In this document: in pieces, positions 20,058 to 31,800 of the stretch
How the letters are laid out: every line of letters begins with the position of its first letter
Numbering within the stretch: the stretch's first letter is position 1
DNA from: Elysia marginata
Lineage: Eukaryota > Mollusca > Gastropoda > Plakobranchidae
Length of the DNA: 32,679 nucleotides
Reading direction: 5' to 3'
NCBI GenBank assembly: GCA_019649035.1
Contig: BMAT01011680.1
Span: forward strand, 328,494 to 361,172
Translations under genes and position numbers: made by a program
The notes under the pieces: generated by a model
The model's input: the letters and a program-made list of their open reading frames with translations, nothing else
Told to the model about the DNA's origin: nothing
Database searches by the model: none

Positions 20058-20099
20058 GAAAAAAAGGCCCTAGGCCAAAAAAACCCCCCGCCTTTTTTT
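20058..20099. repeat. small inverted repeat around an oligo-C tract
   Basis: AAAAAAAGGC and GCCTTTTTTT form 10-bp arms around a loop with AAAAAAACCCCCC. It is a small hairpin of unknown role. Confidence 0.5.
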
Positions 20100-20678
20100 G
20101 GTTTTGGGCTGAAAAGATTATTACATTTTTTTCTCCTCAAATAACAAAATTACTAGTACATCATTAAACTTTTCTTTGGAGTGACTGATAAACTTAGACA
20201 AAAACTCTAACACCAATACCAACTTCCGATCCTCATGGCTAGCACTCTTAATTCCATATTGTCGGGACAAATTTTTTTTTTTCAAAGCTGAGTGATAGGC
20301 AAGCTTTAGAAAAATAAATATCCAAACTAGGCTGAACTGGCCATGTTATTTGAAAAATATAAAAATTAAATGAGCAAAAATTTTGTTTGTTTGTTGAAAA
20401 TACAAATACAATTATGTAAGATGGGTTGAGAAAAATGAAGTAAGTGATTCACAAAATGTAAAATCAAAGTTTAATATTATAAGCTTTATGATAATTCTTT
20501 TCATAAAAAAACATCTAAAAAGAACAAGATTCATCTTCGACTCATCACATAACAGAAGAAACAAACGCTTCTTAGTTCTTATGTTATTATAGTTTCATGT
20601 TACGCTTCTTTTGTTATAGTGTCCTATTCTAGAAGGTTATTCTTGGCATCTCTTCTTATAGGTATTTACACAAAAAAA

Positions 20679-20697
20679 GAGAGAGAGAGAGAGAGAA
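20679..20697. repeat. GA dinucleotide microsatellite
   Basis: About nine GA units preceded by an A tract. Confidence 0.9.
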
Positions 20698-20712
20698 GAA
20701 AATTCTGTCAAA

Positions 20713-20732
20713 TCGAGAAGAAATCTTCTCGA
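20713..20732. repeat. 20-bp hairpin, 9-bp perfect arms
   Basis: TCGAGAAGA, two A, then TCTTCTCGA. The arms are perfect complements. It sits 16 bp after the GA microsatellite. Confidence 0.8.
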
Positions 20733-21214
20733 CTCAAAAAGGCTATATTTGCACGACTTAGGAAGACATTCCCTCATACATTACAATAATAGTAGAAGTA
20801 GTAAAATTACAATGCCATTATAAAGTCCAAAGATAATTCGAAGTCAGGGCTCAGGTTCACTGAACTGCAATGTACAATAAAACCCACATTTAATGACAAC
20901 AGCAATTGCGAGAATAAAAATTTAACGTGCGACCTTATTTATTTTGAAAATTACCAGAATCCAAATGAGTTAGGTCAAACATAAAAAGATTTGAGATAGT
21001 GCCAGAGTCCGCTCTTTATTCAAACATCTTTAACCTGCACACCGGCTGGAAAAAAACCACCTATTCTGGGCTATCCACCCTCTTGTATGTATAAGAATTT
21101 TACAGAATTGTACACGAGTGGGGATTTTTTACCTGACAGCCTATCCAGTCCTTTAGCCCTCAGATCAGTAACGTTATGCTGCCAATGGCGACATGGTTTA
21201 AGCTATGTTTCTTT

Positions 21215-21285
21215 AAGTGGCAAGGCGGTGGGTGCCGAAGCATCTATAAGTCGAAGGTTCAAATCTTACTAGGGGCAGACATTTT
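21215..21285 (+). mobile_element. degenerate tRNA-like SINE head, copy 1
   Basis: CAAGGCGGTGGGTG and AAGTCGAAGGTTCAAATC resemble A-box and B-box regions of a tRNA-derived SINE. A diverged relative lies at 24190-24245 (CAAGGCAGTTGGTG, then AAGTCAAGAGATCAAATC). There is no tail or target-site duplication. Confidence 0.45.
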
Positions 21286-22398
21286 GGGCATTTCCACTAA
21301 AAAGCCTACTTCTCTCCACTGCTAATTTCATAAATTATAATATTTCAATCAAGATAATGGTCTAGCGTAATACCAGCAGTTCTGAGAAAATCAATCATAA
21401 CTTGCATCAAACAGTTTCTACGTGTGCAATGACCAGGTTTACAATACATGGAATTTCAATGATGAAATTTAGGCGTAGCTGATTTTTGAAATTTTAAGTT
21501 GAAATGATGAGATAATTGACGAAGATACTTCTGTGGGTCAGTGCCATTTTAGTCTATCTCTGAATTAGACCATTTTGTTAGCAGCAAGACACTATAGAAC
21601 ACTCTTCAAACCTTAGTTTGGAATAAGCGACAACAGGCAATCAAATTTACTTGCAAGAGCCTCCAGCAGTTAATATGGTTTAATCATGGCCCAATATAAA
21701 CGGCTCTTAGACTTCTGGTTGTAACTGGAGTTCTTACTATTTCAGAGTTTCCCTGTAATGATTTGAACAGAAGATGATGTATAGAACCCTCTGCTCTTCA
21801 CCATATCAAAAACGGTATCGACTGCTATTTTTAACCTACAAAGTGTCGCCAGCCGGCCAATTAAATCAACCTGCTCGTAGGAATTCCACTTTTAGCACTA
21901 AAACTAAGGGAAAACATGAATATGTGACACTTCTAGGGGTAAACAACAAATAAAACTTGGCAAGCCTAACATAAATGTTGCTCAAATTGACCTGAATGAA
22001 AAAGATGTCTCGAAAATAAAAACAATCAAAATTTGCAGAACATGTTCAAATACTTAATGTGCCGTGATCATGTCTAAGACTGAGCATGTTTTGCAAGTAG
22101 AGGACAAATCAAGGACTTTTGATAAGATATTTGACTCCCTTTGTTAAGAAATTGAATATTCCCAGCCCTAATGACAAATATTGACCCAAGTTTTTTTTTG
22201 ACAAAGAAAATTATACATTACATAATGAAAGAGCACAAGAGAATCTTGAACTGCCGCTTGCAGCTCTGTGTCCATATTATTCCAGGCAAGATTTTTATCT
22301 ACAACAAGAGAATAAAAAATGTCTATCCTATTTCAAATACTCTCATCTCCAGAGAAGGATATAAATCTAGCTCTACACGATTACTCAGAGTGTGTAAT

Positions 22399-22592
22399 GG
22401 GTACCAGACTATAGACAGTAAAAGATATTCGATAGTGTCACTATAGTGACATGCCACTTTACTAAAGCTTCTTTCAGGGTATTAAAATTAAAATAGGTAC
22501 CAGGCTATAGGCAGTAAAAGATATTCTTGGCAGTAGACTATAATAGTGACATGCCACATTACTGCAGCTTCTTTGTGAGTTCAGAAGGTACA
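22399..22592. repeat. 97-bp tandem duplication, two copies
   Basis: Copy 1 (22399-22495) and copy 2 (22496-22592) share GGTACCAG.CTATAG.CAGTAAAAGATATTC and TAGTGACATGCCAC.TTACT..AGCTTCTTT. Copy 1 contains a perfect 14-bp palindrome, GTCACTATAGTGAC, at 22437-22450. Confidence 0.85.
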
Positions 22593-24185
22593 TGGGTTGG
22601 TTATGGCCTGTTAGGAGAATGCATATACAGCTCTTAGTACTTCAGGCATTAAAGTGGATAGAGTGCTATATATAAAACACTGAATGATTTCTTTTACATA
22701 AACTAATTGTTTACAATCTGGTCTCTGATTCTCCGTCATTTAGATAACTTTTTTTTTTACGACAAGAAATGTTATCATTTATCTTTCATGATAATTCAAT
22801 GATCAAAGTGTAGAAGCAATCAACTACCCTTTAGATTGTTTCAGATGGAAAAGGAAATTGTTACCCTATGGTGTGATAAAAAAGAAGTTTCTTCCTGGTG
22901 AACTAGATTTACACAAGAGTACAAGTTGTTCAGCACAACAAAAAACAAAACAAAACAGCCTTGAATTTAAAATTGAATTGTTTTACTGGCTGAATATTTG
23001 ACAACGCTACACATAATACCACTCCAATCAATCGTAATAAATAAAAAGCACTGGCTTTTAGAAGAGATCAAGCACACATTTTATTTTTGAAAAAAAGTTG
23101 ATTAAAAAAATCAATAACGACATTTGTACAACATTAAATAAAGTGAAGACATATGATTAAAAATTTTGAATTAGAATCTACACTTCCGTTATTTCAATGA
23201 AAAGACTCACGCATACTGATAATAAAAAGTAGAAAGATTGCATATTGAGCTATTCTAACTGAATACTTTTTTTTGAAAGGAGCAATTATACCTTTCAAAA
23301 TCAATTATAAAATACAGGCCTTCAGTCAGAGGGAAAAAAGGATTTGAAATAGCCAATAGGAAAAAAAAACAAAAAATTTACATGGTGGATTTTCTTAATT
23401 CCTTCTGTGGAGATTAAAGTTTGAAGATCTAGATTTAAAAAAATAGGTAAAAAATAATCCTTTGTACCAACATTATAGGGACTGCAAAAATCCTTTTGGT
23501 TTAAACAGATTTTAGTTTAGCAAGAGTAATTTCTAGGAGGCAAGACGTTATTTGGTCTCCAGAAATTTTTAGCTTTAACCAGTTTTTATTTTTTGCCGCA
23601 TCCTGTTTTTTGATTTGAAGGGGTCAAACTGTACAATATTTTTGTTCACATTTTGATTTAATAAGACTAGATGGGAGAAAAGATGTGGAGAGGTTTTTGG
23701 CTTAAACAGCTGGCTAAAAAGTCTGCATTCATGTTCAAATTGTAGCATTCACAGTAGATTGTTCCTTAGAACTTTATGTCGGCAATGTAAAATAATGAAA
23801 AGTCCAGTCATACGTCTTTTAAAATTGCGACTGCAAAAATATCTTACATTTCATTTAATTCAATATATATATCGAGACCACACATCTGACAAATCACTTG
23901 CAACACAGCTTAAACATATTACTCATACTTACACGCAGTTATTTTTGGATTCTAACACATACATGAAAAAAATAATGGCAATGCAAAAATGTTCATAGCT
24001 CTTTTTAAAGAGGAATTATTTTTCAAACATTTTCATATGAAAACAAAAATATTATGCAACGAAACCAAAAAGGTTTCTATTCGCTCGGCTTGCCTTAAGG
24101 TTTGTGCACCTTATTATTGTAAAGTGTCAAGGTTTCCTTTACCTTCAGCAGTAGGTTATATATAGTGGAGACATGGTAAACTTCT

Positions 24186-24250
24186 TTCAGCATCAAGGCA
24201 GTTGGTGTAAAGCTATTCTAAGTCAAGAGATCAAATCATACCAGAAGCGA
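24186..24250 (+). mobile_element. degenerate tRNA-like SINE head, copy 2
   Basis: This diverged relative of 21215-21285 has the same order and spacing of the CAAGGC.GT.GGTG and AAGTC....ATCAAATC blocks. It is weak on its own; the pairing is what supports it. Confidence 0.4.
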
Positions 24251-24941
24251 GCAATTTTTCAGTTATTTTCCTTTTAAGGCTCCTTTGATTGAGTGCATGT
24301 TGGAAACCTCAAGTCTTTCATTCATCACTGATAGCAAAGTGTACTGGTCTGCCTTGAGCTGCATGACAAAAATTTACACGTGTGCTTATCTTAAGTCTCC
24401 AGGCTTGGTTTTATAAGAATGGGTTCGCAATTTGTCCTGATCTTCTTTGATGCTTTGGGGTTGGTTTTTTGTTTTGTTTTTGTTTTCGTTTTTATGAAAG
24501 AAAAGAAAGTACCCAAACACATCACATTAATTTTGTAAATGAAATTAATCAACTAAGTCGCTAGAAATATAATGTACATGCACTTGTATACTGCTAAAGC
24601 TACAGCAGGTCTTATGGCCTGCAATCATAGATCTCATGAAATTTCTACAAAAAAAAAATTCCAGGTTTATATCATCATAGGTCGAGAGTTCCAAAGCTGT
24701 GCCTTGGAAGCAAGACCAACAACATCATTAATTAAAGCATTTTAGGTTTGAAAATAATTTTAAGATATACTCATACAAAAATCATATGTCGAATCAAAAA
24801 AATAATTTTTTAAAACAACTTTGCATGTTACAACTGCCAACATAAACCAACAACATAATTTAGAGCAGGCAAGAGAGCAAGTCAGAGTCATGGGCAAGCA
24901 ATGAAATTTTTAGTTTTACTTCATTTTTAAAATATCATGTA

Positions 24942-25394
24942 CAGTGGACCCTGTATCCAAACACCTTGGAGGAAACAAACCATTACATTCAACAAACAGC
25001 CGAAAAAGATCCTGACTTTTTGTTTTCTTTAATACAACGTTTTATGTTTATATAAAAAAAAAAAACCAACACTTATTTCAAACTGACCTCGTTTTCTATG
25101 AACTAGAAGTGGAACTTTACAAAATGGTGCGTTTCTCTTAACCTATTTTTCTGATTGTGTTAGCTCCCTTATCAGCAATACAGTTATTAGATACAGAGAT
25201 TACAACATATCAGAGAAAAAAGGCTAGCTTTGCAAAATTTCTATTCTGAAAATAGAATACATGTACAAAATTGATAGACAGGGTAACATTTGTTCATTTT
25301 GGGCTACCCTAAAGAGACTTTGCCTTCAACAAACCTTGCTTTCGGCAAAGTTTCTAAATTTTCATGAGAATTTTGTTGTATCTGAGGTCCACTG
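24942..25394. mobile_element. TIR element (MITE), 453 bp, flanked by TA
   Basis: The left end is CAGTGGACC and the right end is its exact complement GGTCCACTG. TA is present outside both ends (24940-24941 and 25395-25396). An internal pair of matching segments (A-A-C-A-A-A-C near the left, its complement near 25325-25335) extends the inverted symmetry. No transposase is left. It lies just past the NPC1 stop codon, so it probably forms part of the NPC1 3'UTR. Confidence 0.75.
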
Positions 25395-25648
25395 TAATAC
25401 ACAAAACATCTATTATAATATATTCATTATAATACAAAAATTAGTTAATTTTGAGTTGTGAAATTATAAAAATCTCTCTTACTCCATTGCACATATAAAA
25501 ATCAATGAGAAGTAATTATTTCTGAATTAAAACAATGCGAAAGTTATATGCAGTTCATTTCAATCGAAACAAACCACTTTCATGGCTACCAATATTCACT
25601 GTACCCAACAAACTAGAATAAAACTGTCCGAGGAGCACAAGTGCCTCA
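25395..25648 (-). other. NPC1: start of the NPC1 3'UTR
   Basis: AT-rich sequence directly after the NPC1 TAA. No AATAAA hexamer appears on the minus strand here. A variant ATTAAA occurs further on at 25033-25028, inside the MITE. Confidence 0.5.
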
Positions 25649-25812
25649 TTATGAAGATCCGTTTATAGAGTTGTACCTTGGAGGGTTATCGTAAACATAA
25701 GCTGGGTTACTGTTGGACGCACCAGGGTCTTCGTCGACTCCTGATTCTTTCCGGCTCATGTGTTGGAGCTCCTGGTTGCGTTTGAACACTTTGGCTCTGT
25801 TCACAGGTGGGC
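25649..25812 (-). CDS. NPC1: NPC1 terminal coding exon (cytoplasmic tail)
   Basis: It begins G-P-P-V-N-R-A-K, the NPC1 juxtamembrane sequence, and encodes a 54-residue cytosolic tail that ends in N-G-S-S and a TAA stop. The tail contains N-P-A-Y (418-421), P-P-R-Y (426-429) and Y-N-S-I (429-432). I see no C-terminal L-L-N-F dileucine signal of the kind found in mammalian NPC1. The acceptor is CTTCAG|GC, with AG at 25814-25813. Confidence 0.92.
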
Positions 25813-28800
25813 CTGAAGATGGTAGATTTCCGGGGTGTTTGGGGAGGGAACAAATGGGAAGAAAAAAAGTAGAAATTTAGTACGCAATTTATAAGGGTAG
25901 AAAAAAAAGTAGAAATTTAGAAGGCAATTTATAAATTGCAAGCATTGCATCAGCATGCCATTTAAGATGATAAAAAGCTCATATGAATGAAAATCCTTCT
26001 TATTACTGTTAGGCATAGCTTAATTTGCCAGTATTAATTACTCTATTTGAACTGGCGTTATGGACATCACAATACTGTAGTATTTGCTTTTTTAAATTAG
26101 TAACAGCACCGTACTCTAAGTTATATATTACTAATCAGAAAATAATAGCCGAATCTTTCGAACTTATTACCTGCGACAATGACGCATGTAACAATTAAAA
26201 GAGTATTAGGGCTAAGCACATCCCAATACACTTGACTGACATCATCTCACACTAAAAACGGTTAAAATAAAAAAAATGTCTCATTGTATGTTACAACCAA
26301 AGCTTTCCCTAAAAAAATCATTGTGGCTTTTTGAAGACAAGTTTACCTTTACACTAAAGATAATGATTTGGCTAAGTTAACATGGTCACCAAATCTTTAC
26401 AGTGCAGCTTGTAGCTAAGCATTATATTAATATGTGTGGCTGCGCAGGAAAATTTTCACATGGGTTGGGATAAAAAATTTGAGATAAACATAGTTTTTCA
26501 CTGTAAAATTAATTACCCAACATTTTGCTTTTCATGTGAAGGCTTTACCTGTTTTTTTAGATCAAAAGTTATGGTGTTTTAAAGCCGCTTGGTTGGGGGA
26601 AGCATGTTTGTTGAGAAAATGGCTTTTAAAAGGCTCTAGTTTAATACTTACCTTGGGACATCCAACAGGTTTTGCTGTGCACCCATAAATCTATACTACA
26701 ACCTACATAAATGTGTGAGGAGCTAGGAAAACCATCAACTTGGGTAGAAAAACTGAAAGTTACTTTTTTACATCCAAGTAAAAGAAGACATAATTAATCA
26801 CTTTTTATTTGAAGATGCTATGTTGAATCACATTTAAAGTACATGTTTTGTTGGGGTTCTTAAGTTCGAGATAAAGTAAAACATTTTCTTTTAAGGGCTA
26901 TAACTCTAAAAGCGTATCAGCGACTGACTTCACCATACAGCAGTACTGGGTTGTTGTTGTTGTTTTTATTTCTGAACTCACCGATATAGCTCAGGAAGAC
27001 GGGCAAGAAGATAAGGCCGTGAGCCGCGCCAAACACCACCATCCCCAGGTACATGCGGAAATAAAACACTTGGAACAGCTGAGACTTGGAGAAGCCGAGC
27101 ATGATGATGCCGCCCAGCTTGGTCAGGGTGATGCCGCTCAGGACCTGCCGACATGAGGACAGAATTTGTACACAGTTCAACTCTTTCTAACATATCGCTA
27201 TATTATTTTTAATTTCAATCACAATTTTAATATTATACAGATACAGTTGAATCCATAGAGTTCACCCCGAGATAATTCCAATATTTGCTTAATTCTAACT
27301 TTATCCAGGTAGTTGATTTTACTCTTCATAAAAACAAAATAGGACTGGTGTGAAACATATATTAAAAAAAAGGGCAGCCTTCGCAATCATCGGCACAGAG
27401 AACAATTCTAAACCTTACCGAGCTGCCCATATGAGACAAAGCTTCTTTCGCCCTCTCCTTTCTCGTCGGCAGGATACTGATGGCAAAAGCGCGGACTATA
27501 TGGGAGCAGAACTCAACCGATATCCCAATGGCCTGCAAAATGTAGAGAAAGAAATGGAAATATGAGGAAATAATATTCTTACATGCGATGCATTTTTTCT
27601 CAACTTCCAAACCTGAAAACTTTCATGAACTATAAAAATTTTGTGGAAAGGTACTTAAATTTCTTTGTGTTAAAAATGTAAAGAAAAAGATGGAAACGCT
27701 GTCTTGCATCCAGAGCGAATAGTTGCATGTTGGAAATTCTTTTAACTGACAAACGCCATTTAAAGATCCATTTTTATCTTCTTTTTCTTTGGATCTTAAA
27801 TCAACAATAGTTTTATCACCTTTCCACAAAATATTGATACTTTAATTATATTTTTGAGATGTGAAAACTTACAAAACTGTCTTGTGAAAATTGAGATATC
27901 GGACCCATTCACCGTTAAATCTACTGTTAAATCGTATTTTCTCACATCAAAACTTACAAACCTCCAACTCATTTGCACTGGTTGCCGTGGTTACCAGCCA
28001 CATCTTCTATGTTTATCTGAAATGTCTATAACCAGAGTATCAACTTTTCGACACCAGACTTACCATGATCAGGTTGACAAGCGACAAGGCATTGAGGTCG
28101 ATATCCCACAGATACATCATGCCCATTATGTCCACTATGATCATGACGATGGTGATGACCACTACGGCGGCAGAGTACAGGTCAAACCCGAGGAGGATGA
28201 ACGTGATTAGCAGAATAGCCAACAGGCAGAAGGAGATGTTCTTCACCGAGTCGATGACGATGGTCAAGTACTGCTCGTAGTACACGTAGAATACACTGGA
28301 GATATCAAGAAAAAGAAAAGGTAATTGAACTGAATTTGATTACATCCCTCTGTCAGGAGATTATTGAGGTTAGGCCAGTGATAAAAAAAAAATCCTTCAG
28401 TCAGTACCTGGGGTATGGGGGGGGGCCTAGATAGCTCAGTCGGTAGTGGCTTCGCTCCGTGGCCAAGAGGTCGCGGGTTCGAAACACAGCCGAGCACAGT
28501 CCGGGCCCCTACTGGTTGGGTCGGTGTCAGTATAATGTGACCGGCTGAGGCTAAGTCATGGTATCCCCGCTAGTCTCTGGGTGGCAGCCCGTAAATTGTC
28601 ATTGGGACCCAAGCCCTGAGAGCACCTTTGAAGTGGAATTGGGCTTGTAAAATACCCTTCAATCAATCAATCAATCAACCTGGGGTATGGAGTTTGGACA
28701 AAACTTGCAGCCCGGCCAGCTAGATTTCTCAGTGGTGTTAGTAATTATATAAAGAATTCTTTTTAAAGTAGCAGGCCAGAATTAGATCTAGTAAATTGAA

Positions 28801-31800
28801 CAGGAGTAGCAGTAGAGCTGTGTGGATAAGCAAGTCAATTTTTTTTTAAAAAAACAGAATTAGATCTATTATACTATAGAAACAAAAAACAGAGTCAAGT
28901 GAGAGATTGCACAGCCTTAGAACCCCAGCATGCACTAATCTAAAAATAGCTCCAGGAAGCACAAAATCATTAAGTATTTCACTATTAGATTACTAAGAGA
29001 AAGCTTCATATACAATAAGGGCTATCTGTATGGAGTCCGTTAAAACAAATATCCAACCATGTCTATGATGTCCGAACCCCAAACATTTGCTTTTCTGGAA
29101 CAGTTTGTCAGCAACAGAGGCTTTAACAGAGGAGGCAGAATCTCTTTCAGGACATTGAATTCAGAAAGCACCAAGGAATTTTTATATATGCCAAATTGAA
29201 AAGAAAAAATACAAAAAAAAAATTATTCTGACCTGGACCTTGGAACTATAGGTTAGACATGCGTATTTCTGGATAGCAATTCTGACTCTAAGAGAAAAGT
29301 TAATAGGTCACCTATAGGGGAAGACCTTGTACGAGTGCTCCTGGTGTTCTGGGTGGCTGTTAAGGCTGGCTGTGATGTTGTCAGCAATGACGCGGGCCTG
29401 CTTCAGCGCGTTGATGTAGTCCGAGGAAGTTTTACAGATGCTGTGGTAGGTCATGAAGTAGGTTGCTGGTATCAAAAGAGAAAGAGAGAGGGTGGCAATG
29501 AAAAATAAAAATCAATGAAACCAAACAACTCGGAGAGACAATTTCTTCTCAACAACGCCCTGGGGTAATTCATTTTTTCCCCAAATTTTCTGCGCACAAA
29601 TAAACTGTCAAAAACCTGTAAGCACATGATCTGTCAGAAGTGTTGAGTGAAAAATACTGTCAACTAACATGTCTGGGATGATTAAGCTTAGAATTGGGTT
29701 GGCTGAGCCTAATTCTTGTTGGTGTTGGCTTCAAAAAGAGAAGAAGAAAAAAGCTAGAATTGAAGAGCTAGGGAGACAACTACTGACAAAACATACAGGA
29801 AACTTGAAAGTTAACAGTCTCTCTTGAGATGCAAATTCAAACCTTTGATACTGAGATGAAGGCTATCATGTTGACTTAAGTTAAAGACAAATATGCACAG
29901 GGATTCAAAACCTGAAATAAAATGACCTTAAACTATTTAGAAGAAATAAATGCTATTTTATTGTCAACTGCAAAATTATTTTTGAAAAAAAAATAGATTA
30001 ACTCTTCCTTAAAGCTTAAGTTTTTTGTATTTGATAGAAAAAATCAAACACATGGAGAGTGCAAAATGAAAATTATAAGTTTAATAATCTTTTTGCAAGA
30101 CTTTTGGAGACTTCAATCAATATAAAAACAGAAGCAAAGAAAATAACTTATTTTAGAACAAAATTAATAAATTCCCACAGATAATCGAACATTTTTTTGC
30201 TATTGTAATTGAGCGATTTCTACTGATGTTTTCAACTAGTTTTGTTTCTGTAGACTTACCTCCGACCTGAGTCTCGTTGTTTTTATCTTTGTAGAGATGA
30301 ACACCAGACCCGTAGGCTGCATGACCTCTGTGACCCGTACACAAGAAGAAAAGTAAAAAACACTTGAATGTTAAGTAAAGAGCGTGTTAATATCACAACC
30401 TAATCCACTACAATGCTTTTGTTTATGTGTATAGTTTCTCCCAAAACAGATCAATTACCGACCAAAATTCTTTCTAAAATGAGAGAAAGAACACCGGTTA
30501 AACAAGCACCACCTTAAAATATTGGCAAGATCTTTCACAGGCCAGAGCCAGGTACTCATTTATGGAAATGTGTGTAAAGAGCTTTTTCCAAGGACTAAAT
30601 GCCGGCATGGCAGGCAAGTGTTCAAACCTAGAACCTTTCAGTCCTAAAGCCGAGCGCCCACCACTAGACCACGACCCACACGATTTTTAAGGCATATGTC
30701 CCGGTCTAGTGGTAGAAACTTAGTTCTCAGATTGAAACCTGTAAAACCTTAGAGGCTTCAGCTCAACTGAAATATTTCAGTAAGGATGGTTTCCCATGAA
30801 TGAGCCCATGAAAAGACAAGGGAACAGCAGTGGAGTTTGGAGGAAAGTGGTCGTGGTTTCACTCACCCTTTGCCGCACTTCATGCCTGGGTTGTCTCCCA
30901 GGAACCACGGCAGGTATTTGTCAAACGTCTCCCCGATTGGTCGACCTTTCTCAACGTACTTTTGCGTACACTGTGTACAGTTAGACGTTGTGTCTGGAGA
31001 AGAACAAAGCGTTTGTTGTAGGGCTTAAAAAAAAACAAACAAATAATAAAAACAGTTTATCTGATAACATTGTATTTTTCCATTGTTATGCAATTGAGCT
31101 TCAAAAAGTTTTTAACTAATTTATGACTGCTTTGCCTGCCCCTGGAAACTACTCCAGCCTAGACTGCTCTGGGCCTTAACGCTTAATCTAGATCTAGGAG
31201 CAGCCAAGACTCTCAAAATGAAGTAAAATGATGATAAAAACAAAAGGAGATTATAAAAAATTTTTATTAGAAAGGCAGTAGAGAATACAAGTTTTACAAT
31301 GAATGGTGAGCAACCGATTTTGTGAGGTCTATACACTCTGAGATATCAAGTAGTGCTGGGTATGCTGAATGTCACCTAACTACAAGAATGTAAGAACAAA
31401 GTCTTTAAGATCAGATTTGTGGATAGGGTATGAGAGACGGTTAATGTATATAAATCAAAGGTAATCAATGGATGGGTGCAGTAGGCCATGCAGTCTGATT
31501 CTATAAAAGCTCATAAATGTCCGAAAGTAAATGAGCACAAAGGGCTCATACCGGTTATGTAAGAATCAAGTATCAATGAAGCAGATGAATCATGCAAGGA
31601 TTCTGGTAAAATTTCAAAGCTTGATAGGGTGACATATTGACAATGCAACAGGAGAGATAGCACTTACCTGTTGATGGACAGAAATCACCCGTGTCGTCAT
31701 GGATTCGGCAACAAGACGGGCTGTTCAGCCAAGAGAAGTAATCATCTAGCCAGGAGGATACAGATTCCGCGATTCTTGTACTGTGGTGGAAAAACAAAGG

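Larger units (their letters stand above)
19155..21080. other. intergenic AT-rich region, no gene seen
   Basis: No coding frame is convincing on either strand. It contains a GA microsatellite, two small hairpins and AT-rich tracts. It may include 3'UTR of either gene. Confidence 0.7.
21286..24941. other. intergenic region between the convergent genes, no gene seen
   Basis: AT-rich, with only short ORFs that match nothing I recognise. On the minus strand, AATAAA hexamers (TTTATT on plus) occur at 23590-23585 and 23085-23080, possible poly(A) signals for a long NPC1 3'UTR. It also carries the 97-bp tandem duplication and one SINE remnant. Confidence 0.65.

Noticed and set aside
20871-20925. Another TIR element starting TACAATAAAACCCAC
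   Set aside because: The start loosely resembles the other CAGT-ended elements, but I found no inverted partner.
27854-28210. 118-codon plus-strand ORF with His/Asp-rich end
   Set aside because: Antisense to the NPC1 membrane exon at 28064-28295.
26982-28295. Patched or Dispatched gene
   Set aside because: These share the RND fold, but Y-I-G-P-x-V-N-x-A-K, G-I-S-V-E-F-C-S-H and the luminal Cys pattern are specific to NPC1.
28426-28498. Functional tRNA gene
   Set aside because: A and B boxes are good, but the ends do not form an acceptor stem, and the tail plus flanking duplication show a SINE.
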